From Roseateles depolymerans (GTDB lineage Bacteria > Pseudomonadota > Gammaproteobacteria > Burkholderiales > Burkholderiaceae_C), in assembly GCF_003387155.1 (NCBI RefSeq), contig NZ_QUMT01000004.1:310001-374000 (forward strand): DNA of 64,000 nt, in the 5' to 3' direction. Below, piece after piece: positions 53,340 to 60,483 of this stretch (positions are counted from its first letter, which is position 1; every line of letters starts with the position of its first letter). The notes beneath the pieces were generated by a model. The model ran no database searches. It saw only the letters and a program-made list of their open reading frames with translations, and had not been told where the DNA came from. The position numbers and the translations under genes were made by a program.

Positions 53340-53678
53340 AAGCGGCCGCGCTGTCAAGCCAACAAGGCTGTGGAAAAGTTTCTGGCAACTGCCTGCTTGT
53401 CCACAGCCTGGCGGGTTTCGGCTCAACTGTTGTCAGTTCATGCCTGCGTAAACAAGGGCTCCGCACACAGCATTTATCCCATGGCAAGTGCTTGATGTAA
53501 TTGGGTTTTTAAGCCTTGTCCACAGAAAGTGGCGCCCTCTACTAAGACGACCAGAGAGATATATAAAACCTTGATGTTGAAAAGAGAGGCGAGAACTTTC
53601 CGCGCGACGTTGTTGCAACGCCCTTGTGGCCTCACCTTCGGTTGAAGCCTCGGCCAAGGACTTGCACACTGCGAAGCT
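53340..53678. other. intergenic region with DnaA-box-like sites and promoter module B
   Basis: About 340 bp. It contains TGTGGAAAA (53369-53377), TTGTCCACA (53397-53405) and TTGTCCACA (53516-53524), the last inside the promoter-like module shared with the QueD-like gene. No gene is visible. Confidence 0.6.
53516..53568 (+). promoter_or_regulatory. promoter-like module B with TTGTCCACA
   Basis: TTGTCC and, 18 bp on, TACTAA could be -35 and -10 elements. The module TTGTCCACAGAAA, then CCTCTA and AGAGATATA, aligns without gaps to module A at 51493-51545. It lies about 110-160 bp before the MazG-like gene. Confidence 0.5.
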
Positions 53679-54008
53679 ATGGACATCGCCCTTTTGCAGC
53701 AGCGCCTGCGCACCTTCGCCAACGATCGCGGCTGGGAGCCCTACCTCACGCCCAAGAACCTGGCCATGGCGATGGTGGTGGAGGCGGCCGAGCTGGTGGA
53801 GATCTTCCAGTGGAAGACGGCGGAAGAGTCGCTGGCGCTGGACGACGCGACCCGGACGCATCTGGGCGAGGAGATCTCGGACGTGCTGATGTACCTGCTG
53901 CAGATCGCCGACCGCAGTGGGGTCGACGTGGCCAGTGCGGTGGAGCGCAAGCTTGCGCTCAACGCGATCAAATACCCGGCGGGCCTGCCCGCTTCCAAAA
54001 CCGTCTGA
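53679..54008 (+). CDS. MazG-like nucleotide pyrophosphohydrolase
   Basis: A 109-residue all-helical NTP pyrophosphatase of the MazG/RS21-C6 type. Acidic metal ligands are in VVEAAELVEIFQW (Glu35, Glu38) and EEISDVLMYLL (Glu64/Glu65, Asp68); KYPAGL is near the end. It should hydrolyse (d)NTPs, probably modified or non-standard ones, to monophosphates. It is 67 bp upstream of a DnaQ-like exonuclease. Confidence 0.9.
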   Translation: MDIALLQQRLRTFANDRGWEPYLTPKNLAMAMVVEAAELVEIFQWKTAEESLALDDATRTHLGEEISDVLMYLLQIADRSGVDVASAVERKLALNAIKYPAGLPASKTV

Positions 54009-54057
54009 CAAACGTCTGACCATCGTTTGATAACCGTTGGACGACTGTCCGTGAACA
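54003..54057 (+). repeat. five degenerate heptamers at exact 11-bp spacing
   Basis: GTCTGAC (54003), GTCTGAC (54014), GTTTGAT (54025), GTTGGAC (54036) and GTCCGTG (54047) recur every 11 bp. The array starts over the MazG-like stop codon and fills the gap to the exonuclease gene. Confidence 0.65.
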
Positions 54058-54074
54058 GTCCCTGACCCGCCCTC

Positions 54075-54758
54075 ATGAATCGGACCATCGCCGTCATCGA
54101 CTTTGAAACCACCGGACATTCGCCGCAGGGCGGAGGTCGTGCGACCGAGATCGCCGCGGTGCTGCTCAAGGACGGCGAGATCGTGGGCCACTACCAGAGC
54201 CTGATGCGCTCGGGGGCGTGGATCCCTCCGATGATCGAGCGGCTGACCGGCATCAGCAACGAGATGCTGGAAGACGCGCCCGATGCAGAGCAGGTCATGC
54301 GCGAAGTGGCGACCTTCACCCAAGGCTGCGGCTTCGTGGCGCATAACGCCGCATTCGATCGCGGGTTCTGGATGGCTGAGTTGGCACGTGCCCATGAAGT
54401 GGTCGACGTCGACCCCAGGTCTGCCCGCTTCACGCCGGAGTTCGTCTGTACCGTGAAGATGGCTCGACGTCTTTATCCGGAATCGCCGAACTGCAAGCTG
54501 GGCACGCTGGCCCGTTATCACCAGTTGCCCGACAATGGTCGCGCCCACCGGGCCCTGGCCGATGCGATGACCACGGCTCAACTGGTGCAACGCATGCAGC
54601 GCGACATCGCTGCGGAACTGGCCGAGTCACTTGGTGAACTGAATGTCGAACATGAGTTGATGCTGCGCCTTCAAGCCGTGGCGCGGCCCATGTGGACCAA
54701 GGCAGTGACGGGCTACGTGCGTGATGTGAGGCGGCATCAACAGGTGTCGCTGGTGTAG
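54075..54758 (+). CDS. DnaQ-like 3'-5' exonuclease (DEDDh)
   Basis: A 227-residue exonuclease. DEDDh residues: Asp9 and Glu11 (VIDFETTG), Asp in NAAFDRGFW, and His/Asp in HRALADA. It is close in type to DNA polymerase III epsilon-like or RNase T-like stand-alone nucleases. The C-terminal 60 residues are an extra helical part. It may work with the MazG-like enzyme before it in nucleotide or DNA quality control, which is inference from position. Confidence 0.9.
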   Translation: MNRTIAVIDFETTGHSPQGGGRATEIAAVLLKDGEIVGHYQSLMRSGAWIPPMIERLTGISNEMLEDAPDAEQVMREVATFTQGCGFVAHNAAFDRGFWMAELARAHEVVDVDPRSARFTPEFVCTVKMARRLYPESPNCKLGTLARYHQLPDNGRAHRALADAMTTAQLVQRMQRDIAAELAESLGELNVEHELMLRLQAVARPMWTKAVTGYVRDVRRHQQVSLV

Positions 54759-54866
54759 GAACGACCGATCGTGAGTGAGGGGCGTGCATTGCCCGTGCAT
54801 GCCTCTCCCACACCCGCCGCTGGTCTGCAGATGAACACCGCTTCGGTGACCGTCAAATTGCAGGTC

Positions 54867-54881
54867 AGCAAATCATTTGCT
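54867..54881. promoter_or_regulatory. 15-bp palindrome upstream of the GNAT gene
   Basis: AGCAAAT-C-ATTTGCT is a perfect palindrome around one base, 73 bp before the GNAT start. It could be an operator; no regulator is identified. Confidence 0.4.
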
Positions 54882-54953
54882 GTCAAGATGCCTGTTTCGC
54901 CTCATTGGCTGGGACAATCTTGCGCTTTCCCCGATTTGCGTTTGTTCTCAGGT

Positions 54954-55472
54954 ATGTCGAGTATTCAGGTTCGCCCGGCCACATTGCGTGATGCCAAGGC
55001 CATCGCCCAGATCCAGGTTGCCTCTGCGCAGGACGCTTACAAGGACTTCTGGCCCGATGCAGCCTTGAATGGTTTGTCCGTCGCCCAGCGTCAAGCGTAT
55101 TGGCGCGAGGCCATCAACATGTGCGAGCCGCAAGTGCTGGTCGCGCATCTGGACAATGAAGTGATGGGTTTTGTTGGTTTCGATCGCTCTCGTGACAAGG
55201 GTACGCCCTCCACGACGGGTGAGATCTGGGCCATGTATGCGGCCCCTGCCCATTGGGACAAGGGGGTCGGACAGGCCCTGGTCGAAGCGGCGCAGGAAGG
55301 TCTGCAGGAAGAGGGCTGCACGCGAGTGACGCTCTGGACCTACAAGAACAACACCCGTGCCCTTCGCTTCTTCGAGATCGCCGGCTTCCGCGCTGAAGCG
55401 GACAGCGTCAAGGCGGTCGATGTCGAAGGCAAGCCGCTGGAGCAGATGCGCCTGCATCGTTCGCTCATCTGA
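54954..55472 (+). CDS. GNAT-family N-acetyltransferase
   Basis: A 172-residue acetyltransferase: IQVRPATLRDAKAIAQIQVAS at the start, EIWAMYAAPAHWDKGVGQALV holding the acetyl-CoA loop (Q/R-x-x-G-x-G/A pattern, here DKGVGQAL), and NNTRALRFFEIAGFR near the end. The substrate is unknown. The ATG at 54954 fits the family start; the frame is open further upstream without good coding signs. Confidence 0.88.
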   Translation: MSSIQVRPATLRDAKAIAQIQVASAQDAYKDFWPDAALNGLSVAQRQAYWREAINMCEPQVLVAHLDNEVMGFVGFDRSRDKGTPSTTGEIWAMYAAPAHWDKGVGQALVEAAQEGLQEEGCTRVTLWTYKNNTRALRFFEIAGFRAEADSVKAVDVEGKPLEQMRLHRSLI

Positions 55473-55564
55473 GCGGGTCTCCCGACGGTCTCTGTTCTTC
55501 CAGCGAGCCCTTGCTGATCCCGTCACGGGGCCAGCCGGGCTCGCTTTCAACTTTGGTAGTTCCC

Positions 55565-56038
55565 GTGCTGGCCAAGCTCACTTCCAAGAATCAACTGACG
55601 CTGCCCAAGAGCGTCACGGACAGCCTCGGCCCGGTGCAGTACTTCGAGGTGCAGGTGCAAGCCGGCCAGGTGGTGCTGACCCCGGTGCGCATCCAGCGCG
55701 GTGACGCGGTGCGTGCCAAGTTGGCGGAGCTGGACCTGGGGGATGAGGTGTTTGCGCAGGCGCTGACGTGGGCGGCTGACGGACCGTCCGTCGTGGCCAC
55801 GAAGGCCCAGGCGGGCGCTGGCAAGGCGCGGTCGGTGAACAAGCCGTCGACCGCCAAAGCCGTCAAGGCGCCCAAAGCACCCAAGGCGACCGCAGCGTCG
55901 GCGGTCAAGGCCGTTGCCAAGTCCGCTTCCAAGGACGTGAAGACATCCACGCGGTCGACCTCGACCCCGTCGGTGTCCAACGCGAAACCGGCCGCCCCGC
56001 GTGCCGCTGCCAGCAAGGCCCGTCGTTCAGCGGCATGA
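55565..56038 (+). CDS. AbrB-like protein with Lys/Ala-rich tail (putative antitoxin)
   Basis: About 157 residues starting at a GTG. The N-terminal 50 residues are an AbrB/MazE-like swapped-hairpin domain (KLTSKNQLTLPKSVTDSLG, FEVQVQAGQVVLTPV). From about residue 80 the protein is a disordered tail of Lys, Ala, Ser and Thr (repeats like KAPKAPKAT), reminiscent of histone-like tails, which may bind DNA without sequence preference. It overlaps the PIN-like gene by 4 bp (56035-56038), the usual toxin-antitoxin arrangement. The start is uncertain. Confidence 0.75.
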   Translation: MLAKLTSKNQLTLPKSVTDSLGPVQYFEVQVQAGQVVLTPVRIQRGDAVRAKLAELDLGDEVFAQALTWAADGPSVVATKAQAGAGKARSVNKPSTAKAVKAPKAPKATAASAVKAVAKSASKDVKTSTRSTSTPSVSNAKPAAPRAAASKARRSAA

Positions 56039-56526
56039 GTCGGTCGCGTCCCTCTTCCGCTGTCCGCGTCGTGCTGGATCCGGCGCTGGTGTTGCGTGCG
56101 CTGCTGCGTTCGGACGAAACCGCGCGGCAGTTGCGTGCAGCGTGGCAGCAAGGATTCATTCGTCCGCTGATCAGTGCCGCGGACGCCGCGCAACTGGTGC
56201 GTGCGCTGGCCTACCCGCCCCTGGGCCTGAGCGCTGCCGAGCGCGAGGAGCTTCTGGCGGACTACCTGCCCTACGTCGACGCGGTTCGGGCAGACAGCCT
56301 GGTGCGCGGCGCAGTGCCAAGGCTGGACCCCGTGCAGGTGCAGCAGATTCAACTGGCCCGGCACGGCCAGGCGCGCTGGCTCATCACCGCGTCCGAGGAC
56401 CTGCTGGCCTGGTCGGCGGCCGCCGGACGCTTGCAACGTGAACTGCGCGACCAGTGCACGGTCGTGGCGGTTTCATCCTGGTACCGGGTGTTGACCCCAA
56501 GCCAGCGCACCCAGCTGCTTTGTTAA
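56035..56526 (+). CDS. PIN-domain-like protein (putative toxin, active site degenerate)
   Basis: A 163-residue protein with a PIN-like layout: RVVLDPALVLRALL at the start (Asp15 kept; the usual Asn of DTNV is Ala), DPVQVQQIQLARHGQARWLITASEDLLAW in the second half where the usual TGDxDLL reads TASEDLL. Several acidic residues needed for RNase activity are therefore missing. It may be an inactive or altered toxin. It is coupled to the AbrB-like gene by an ATGA overlap. Confidence 0.75.
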   Translation: MSRSRPSSAVRVVLDPALVLRALLRSDETARQLRAAWQQGFIRPLISAADAAQLVRALAYPPLGLSAAEREELLADYLPYVDAVRADSLVRGAVPRLDPVQVQQIQLARHGQARWLITASEDLLAWSAAAGRLQRELRDQCTVVAVSSWYRVLTPSQRTQLLC

Positions 56527-56540
56527 ATTGCGCGCTCGCT

Positions 56541-56762
56541 ATGAGCAGCAGTTTCCAAAATCGCATCCCCAGCAACATGTGGCGCGTGGTGTTCTACGAA
56601 CGCCGCGGCAACCGTGTTCACGTCGACCGCACCGGCCCCTGGCTGCCGGAGAAGCGGCTGGCGACGAACTGGGCCCATTGGTTCTGCGAACGGGGCTATC
56701 ACGTGGCGCTGCAGGATCAGACCGGCGAGATGGAGAAGATCAATCCAGGGCTGCCCAGCTGA
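56541..56762 (+). CDS. small conserved-looking hypothetical protein
   Basis: A 73-residue basic protein with a compact core (MWRVVFYERRGNRVHVDR, PEKRLATNWAHWFCERGYHV, LQDQTGEMEKI). No family recognised. It starts 14 bp after the PIN-like gene and may be the third gene of that operon. An internal ATG at 56577 (MWRVV) is an alternative start. Confidence 0.6.
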   Translation: MSSSFQNRIPSNMWRVVFYERRGNRVHVDRTGPWLPEKRLATNWAHWFCERGYHVALQDQTGEMEKINPGLPS

Positions 56763-56801
56763 GGCGGAGCGGCGCTCCCCCGCCTTGCCGGGTCCGGCTC
56801 C

Positions 56802-57878
56802 TCAAGCTGCTTCGCGGTAGCCCTGACGCTCAAGGGCCCAGCCATCAGTGGCCGCAGCGCCGTGGCTCTGCACATGCACCGTACTCAGGCGCTTGCTGGC
56901 CGCCCTCTGCACCAGTTGTTCCGCCTGCTGCGCCGTCAGGCGCATGGCAAAGCGTGTCCAGCGCTTTTGAATCAGCGGGTCTCGCCACGCGTCTTCCAGC
57001 GCCCAGCGAATGGCCATCGGGTCGCTGAGTGACTGCGAGGGCAGCACGCGTGGCACCAGGGCCATCACGAAGCGTGCGAAGTCGGCACGGGCTTCGTCGC
57101 TCAGCAGCGCTTCCAGGCGATGCAGGCGCTGGCTCCAGCCGGGTGTGGCGAGCTGACGGGTCACCAGGGCCTGCAAGGCCTGGATCGGATTGAACAGGCG
57201 CAGTCGATTGGGCGGCAGCACCAGCATCGGCAACTGAGCGGCCAGCTCATGCGGCACTTCGGAGACGAAGCTGGTCAGGATGGCCATGCGCTCCCAGGCA
57301 GCGGCATCCAGCCCACCCGCCATCGTCATCGGTCCCTGGCGCAGGCTTTGTGCTAGGGCCCAGGCTTGCTGCCAGCTGCGGTCGGCCTTGGCCGTGTTGG
57401 CGGCGCGGCTGATGACGGCGAGGTTGCCAGCGGCATAGCCGGCGTCATTGCGGACGCGGTCGACGCTGCGTTGGTGCGGGTCCGCCGCCTGGTCATTCAA
57501 GGGCTGGCGGCTGACGGGGCAGTGCGACGTGTCCAGCTGCTGCAGATAGTTGGGCGTGACCAGCAAGGTCTCGAACTGGCGCCCCCGCTGCCAGGCATGC
57601 AGACGCAGGGCCAGCCACAGCTGGGTGTGGCGGTGCGTGCGCAGCGTGCGGCCGCCAAAGGTGGCACGGCCCAGCTGCCAGCCTTGCTGCAGCGGCGACT
57701 GGTTGAAGAGCTGCTCCACCGGCGGGGTCAGGCCGTGGTGGGCGTAGTCCCAGCCCAGCTCAAACCCCAGACGCTCATGGCTGGAGCGGGTGGCCACCGG
57801 TTCCGGGCCCTCGGCGGCCATCGGCAACGGCAACTGCTGGACGGACAGGTCGTGAGATCGTTGAACGGTAGCAACCAT
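56802..57878 (-). CDS. hypothetical protein with HNH/endonuclease VII-like motif
   Basis: 358 residues, no named family. The middle contains CPVSRQPLNDQAADPHQRSVD (Cys120 to Asp140) and RVRNDAGYAAGNLAVISRAA, then NTAK; the spacing S-x-D-R, G-Y, G-N and N-x-x-K matches the beta-beta-alpha-metal core of HNH nucleases. The first His is replaced by Ser138 and only one Cys is present, so metal binding is uncertain. The C-terminal half is helical. Start well supported by AAGGAG six bases upstream. It is divergent from a WYL regulator. Confidence 0.7.
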   Translation of the reverse strand: MVATVQRSHDLSVQQLPLPMAAEGPEPVATRSSHERLGFELGWDYAHHGLTPPVEQLFNQSPLQQGWQLGRATFGGRTLRTHRHTQLWLALRLHAWQRGRQFETLLVTPNYLQQLDTSHCPVSRQPLNDQAADPHQRSVDRVRNDAGYAAGNLAVISRAANTAKADRSWQQAWALAQSLRQGPMTMAGGLDAAAWERMAILTSFVSEVPHELAAQLPMLVLPPNRLRLFNPIQALQALVTRQLATPGWSQRLHRLEALLSDEARADFARFVMALVPRVLPSQSLSDPMAIRWALEDAWRDPLIQKRWTRFAMRLTAQQAEQLVQRAASKRLSTVHVQSHGAAATDGWALERQGYREAA

Positions 57879-57935
57879 GGGACGCTCCTTGAAAGGGTCA
57901 GGGTTCAGGCTTGCGTCCAGTGTGGGCGGCAGGTA

Positions 57936-57950
57936 GCTCATAGAATGAGC
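57936..57950. promoter_or_regulatory. candidate operator between HNH-like and WYL genes
   Basis: GCTCAT-AGA-ATGAGC is a perfect inverted repeat (6-bp arms, 3-bp spacer), 58 bp before the HNH-like start and 96 bp before the WYL start. WYL regulators bind such palindromes near their own genes. Confidence 0.5.
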
Positions 57951-58045
57951 CACCGGGAGCGGCATCACAAAAATCTTCAAAAAAATCTGGAGTGCGTGTT
58001 GCACGTCCTTTCGCCCCAAGGTGGGCAGAACGCAGGGAGTTGTCC

Positions 58046-59059
58046 GTGGACCGTACCGAGCGCTTCTACAAGATCGAAATGCTGATCCGCAGCCGGGGCT
58101 GCGTCAGCTTTGCGGAGCTCAAGGCTGCGCTGGAGGTGTCGCCAGCCACCCTCAAGCGCGACCTGCAATACCTGCGGGAGCGGATGGACGCCCCCATCGA
58201 ATACGACGCGTCGGAAAACGGCTACCGCTTTGGGGAGCAGTGGCGTGGCCAGCGCCATGAACTGCCGGGCGTCTGGTTCAGCGAAAAAGAGCTGCATGCG
58301 CTGCTGACCATGCATCAATTGATGGCCAGCCTGGACGACAACGGCCTGCTCAATCGCCATCTGCAGCCGATGCTGGACAAGCTGCTCGGCATGCTGGGCG
58401 GTGACGGACAGCAGGCGCAGGAGATGACGCGCCGCATCAAGCTGATCTCCACCGCCCGGCGCCGGGTGGCGTCGGAGCATTTCGAGACCGTGGGCAGCGC
58501 GGTGGTCAAACGCCAGCGATTGCGCATTCGCTATCGCAAGCGGGGGCAGGGCGGGGGCGCGGTCAGTGAGCGGGAGGTGTCACCGCAGCGGTTGGTGCAT
58601 TACCGCAATACCTGGTATCTGGATGCGTGGTGTCACGGCAGCCAGGGCTTGCGGCGTTTTGCGCTCGATGCGATGGAGCAGGCGGAGCCGGTGGAGGGCG
58701 CCGCGCTGCACAGCCTGCCTTTGCCGCAGCTGGAGGAAGAACTGGATCAGGGCTACGGCATCTTCGCCGGCGGGGACCCGCAATGGGCCACCCTCGTGTT
58801 CAGCGAAAGCGCAGCGCCCTGGGTGGCCAGCGAGGAGTGGCACCCATCCCAGCGCAGCGAGTTTCTGCCGGATGGGCGCTGGCGGCTGGAGATTCCGTTC
58901 GTGGATGCCACCGAGCTGCTGATGGACCTGCTGCGCCATGCTGGCCAGGTGGAGGTGGTGTCGCCACCGGCGCTCAAGGAAGCTTATGCACAGCGGCTGC
59001 GCGGTGCTGTAGCGACGCTGGACTCGGCGAGCGCTGAAGGAGCGGTCGCCAAGACCTGA
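58046..59059 (+). CDS. WYL-domain transcriptional regulator
   Basis: A 337-residue regulator. An N-terminal winged helix (ERFYKIEMLIRSRGCVSFAEL, SPATLKRDLQYLRERM) leads into a WYL domain (about residues 150-225, with HYRNTWYLDAWCHGSQGLRRF) and a C-terminal WCX region. WYL proteins sense ligands, often nucleic acids or nucleotides, and frequently control DNA-repair or defence genes. The start is GTG at 58046 with GGGAG six bases upstream. The divergent HNH-like gene is its probable target. Confidence 0.88.
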   Translation: MDRTERFYKIEMLIRSRGCVSFAELKAALEVSPATLKRDLQYLRERMDAPIEYDASENGYRFGEQWRGQRHELPGVWFSEKELHALLTMHQLMASLDDNGLLNRHLQPMLDKLLGMLGGDGQQAQEMTRRIKLISTARRRVASEHFETVGSAVVKRQRLRIRYRKRGQGGGAVSEREVSPQRLVHYRNTWYLDAWCHGSQGLRRFALDAMEQAEPVEGAALHSLPLPQLEEELDQGYGIFAGGDPQWATLVFSESAAPWVASEEWHPSQRSEFLPDGRWRLEIPFVDATELLMDLLRHAGQVEVVSPPALKEAYAQRLRGAVATLDSASAEGAVAKT

Positions 59060-59123
59060 GCGGAGATGCGGCGTCCGGTCGCGAGCGGATGGCCACGCCA
59101 TCCTGCTCGACGGCGCCTCAGCC

Positions 59124-59777
59124 TCAAGGAGTGCTTGAGGTGCCGCTGTCGGATGCGTTTTCGGCGTTCTGAGCGTTCTGGGCGCCGTTCTCCGCCGCAT
59201 TCTCGGCAGCATACTTGGCCAGCCGCTCGCTCTTCCAGTACACGTCGTCCCCGCCCTTGCCATCCAGGTTGGCGCGGTTGAGCACGCGGGCCAACACGAA
59301 CAGCAGGTCCGACAGGCGGTTGAGGTAGTGACGCGGCGCGGCATTCAAGGTCTCCTGCTGCGCCAGCGTGACCACTGCACGTTCGGCCCGGCGCGCCACC
59401 GTGCGGCACACATGTGCCAGCGCAGCGCTGCGGGTGCCGGCGGGCAGGATGAACTCCGCCAGCCGCGGCAGCGTGGCGTTGTAGTCGGCCAGTGCCTGGT
59501 CCAGCTGCAGCACGGCGTTGTCCTTCAGCAGGCTGTAGCCGGGCATGCACAGCTCACCGCCCAGGTTGAACAGCTCATGCTGGATGACCACCAGCAGCTC
59601 CCGCACATCGTCGGGCAGCGGCTCGGCCAGCAGCACGCCGATCTGCGAATTGAGCTCGTCCACGTCGCCCATGGCCTGGACGCGCAGATGGTCCTTGGGC
59701 ACACGGGTGCCATCACCGAGACCGGTGGTGCCGTCGTCACCGGTACGGGTGGCGATTTGAGAGAGTCGATTGGCCAT
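59124..59777 (-). CDS. PduO-type cob(I)alamin adenosyltransferase
   Basis: A 217-residue enzyme that makes adenosylcobalamin from cob(I)alamin and ATP. Motifs: TRTGDDGTTGLGDGTRVPKD (ATP site), RRAERAVV and YLNRLSDLLFVLARVLN. The last 25 residues are a repetitive Ala/Glu/Asn tail (AAENAAENGAQNAQNAENA) not found in the core family, encoded by an imperfect GCNGANAAC-like repeat. No cobalamin operon is adjacent. Confidence 0.93.
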   Translation of the reverse strand: MANRLSQIATRTGDDGTTGLGDGTRVPKDHLRVQAMGDVDELNSQIGVLLAEPLPDDVRELLVVIQHELFNLGGELCMPGYSLLKDNAVLQLDQALADYNATLPRLAEFILPAGTRSAALAHVCRTVARRAERAVVTLAQQETLNAAPRHYLNRLSDLLFVLARVLNRANLDGKGGDDVYWKSERLAKYAAENAAENGAQNAQNAENASDSGTSSTP

Positions 59778-59838
59778 GGATGCGTCTGCGTCTGGGTCTG
59801 GAAAACCCAGCATCTTGCCGCAGAACGCAAACCCCCGT

Positions 59839-60252
59839 TCAATGACGGCGACCGCTGCGGTGGAACAGCGGACGTTGCGCCGTGCCGGCGGTGGTGAGCA
59901 GAGGGGGGTGAGGACGGTCCAGGCGGTGCGCAGGGGTCAGGGAATGGCCGGTTCGCGGCGAATGAGCGCGCAGCTGTTGGGGAGGCCGCGGCATGGAGCG
60001 CGAGATTGAGCGCGGCATCGAGATGGCGTCGCTGAGAGGGTCTTCCGCGGTGTCTGCGCCGGAGAGTTGCCGCCACTGGTCCAGCCACCATACCCGCAGC
60101 CAGTCAAAACGCAGGGACACCAGCATCGACAGGGCCAGCAGCACGAGGAACAGCGCCCACACAACATCCGCAGACATCCAGAGGGTGTGGGCCGATGACA
60201 GTGTCGAGTTCACCGAGGCACTAAAGGCGGAGGAACTGAGGACGGAGGACAT
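59839..60252 (-). CDS. small membrane protein, unknown
   Basis: A 137-residue protein: a Ser-rich N-terminus, one membrane segment (about residues 28-47, VVWALFLVLLALSMLVSL) followed by FDWLRVWWLDQW, then a long basic Pro/Arg/His-rich tail likely to be disordered. The start is strongly supported by AAAGGAG eight bases upstream. No family recognised. It is upstream of the cobalamin adenosyltransferase gene (62 bp) on the same strand. Confidence 0.6.
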   Translation of the reverse strand: MSSVLSSSAFSASVNSTLSSAHTLWMSADVVWALFLVLLALSMLVSLRFDWLRVWWLDQWRQLSGADTAEDPLSDAISMPRSISRSMPRPPQQLRAHSPRTGHSLTPAHRLDRPHPPLLTTAGTAQRPLFHRSGRRH

Positions 60253-60483
60253 GAGGGAACTCCTTTCAACAGCAGCCGGGACAGCGCGGGCTCACCGCAC
60301 GCCTGATGCTGTCACTCCGGACGAGCGCTGACAAGGGGCAAGCGCTTGCCAGCGTGGGTCGCGGGGTGGCCCGCACGCTTCAGGCCGGGTGCTGATGACG
60401 GCCTTCCTACAATGGCCCATCCGGCCCACCCCGCTCCACCCATCCGGCGGGTCCTAGGCATCCAGCAGCCGCAGGAGATTCTG

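Noticed and set aside
49864-53524. Chromosomal replication origin
   Set aside because: DnaA-box-like sites are present but there is no dnaA, dnaN, gidA, rpmH or parAB nearby and no AT-rich unwinding stretch, so oriC is not supported.
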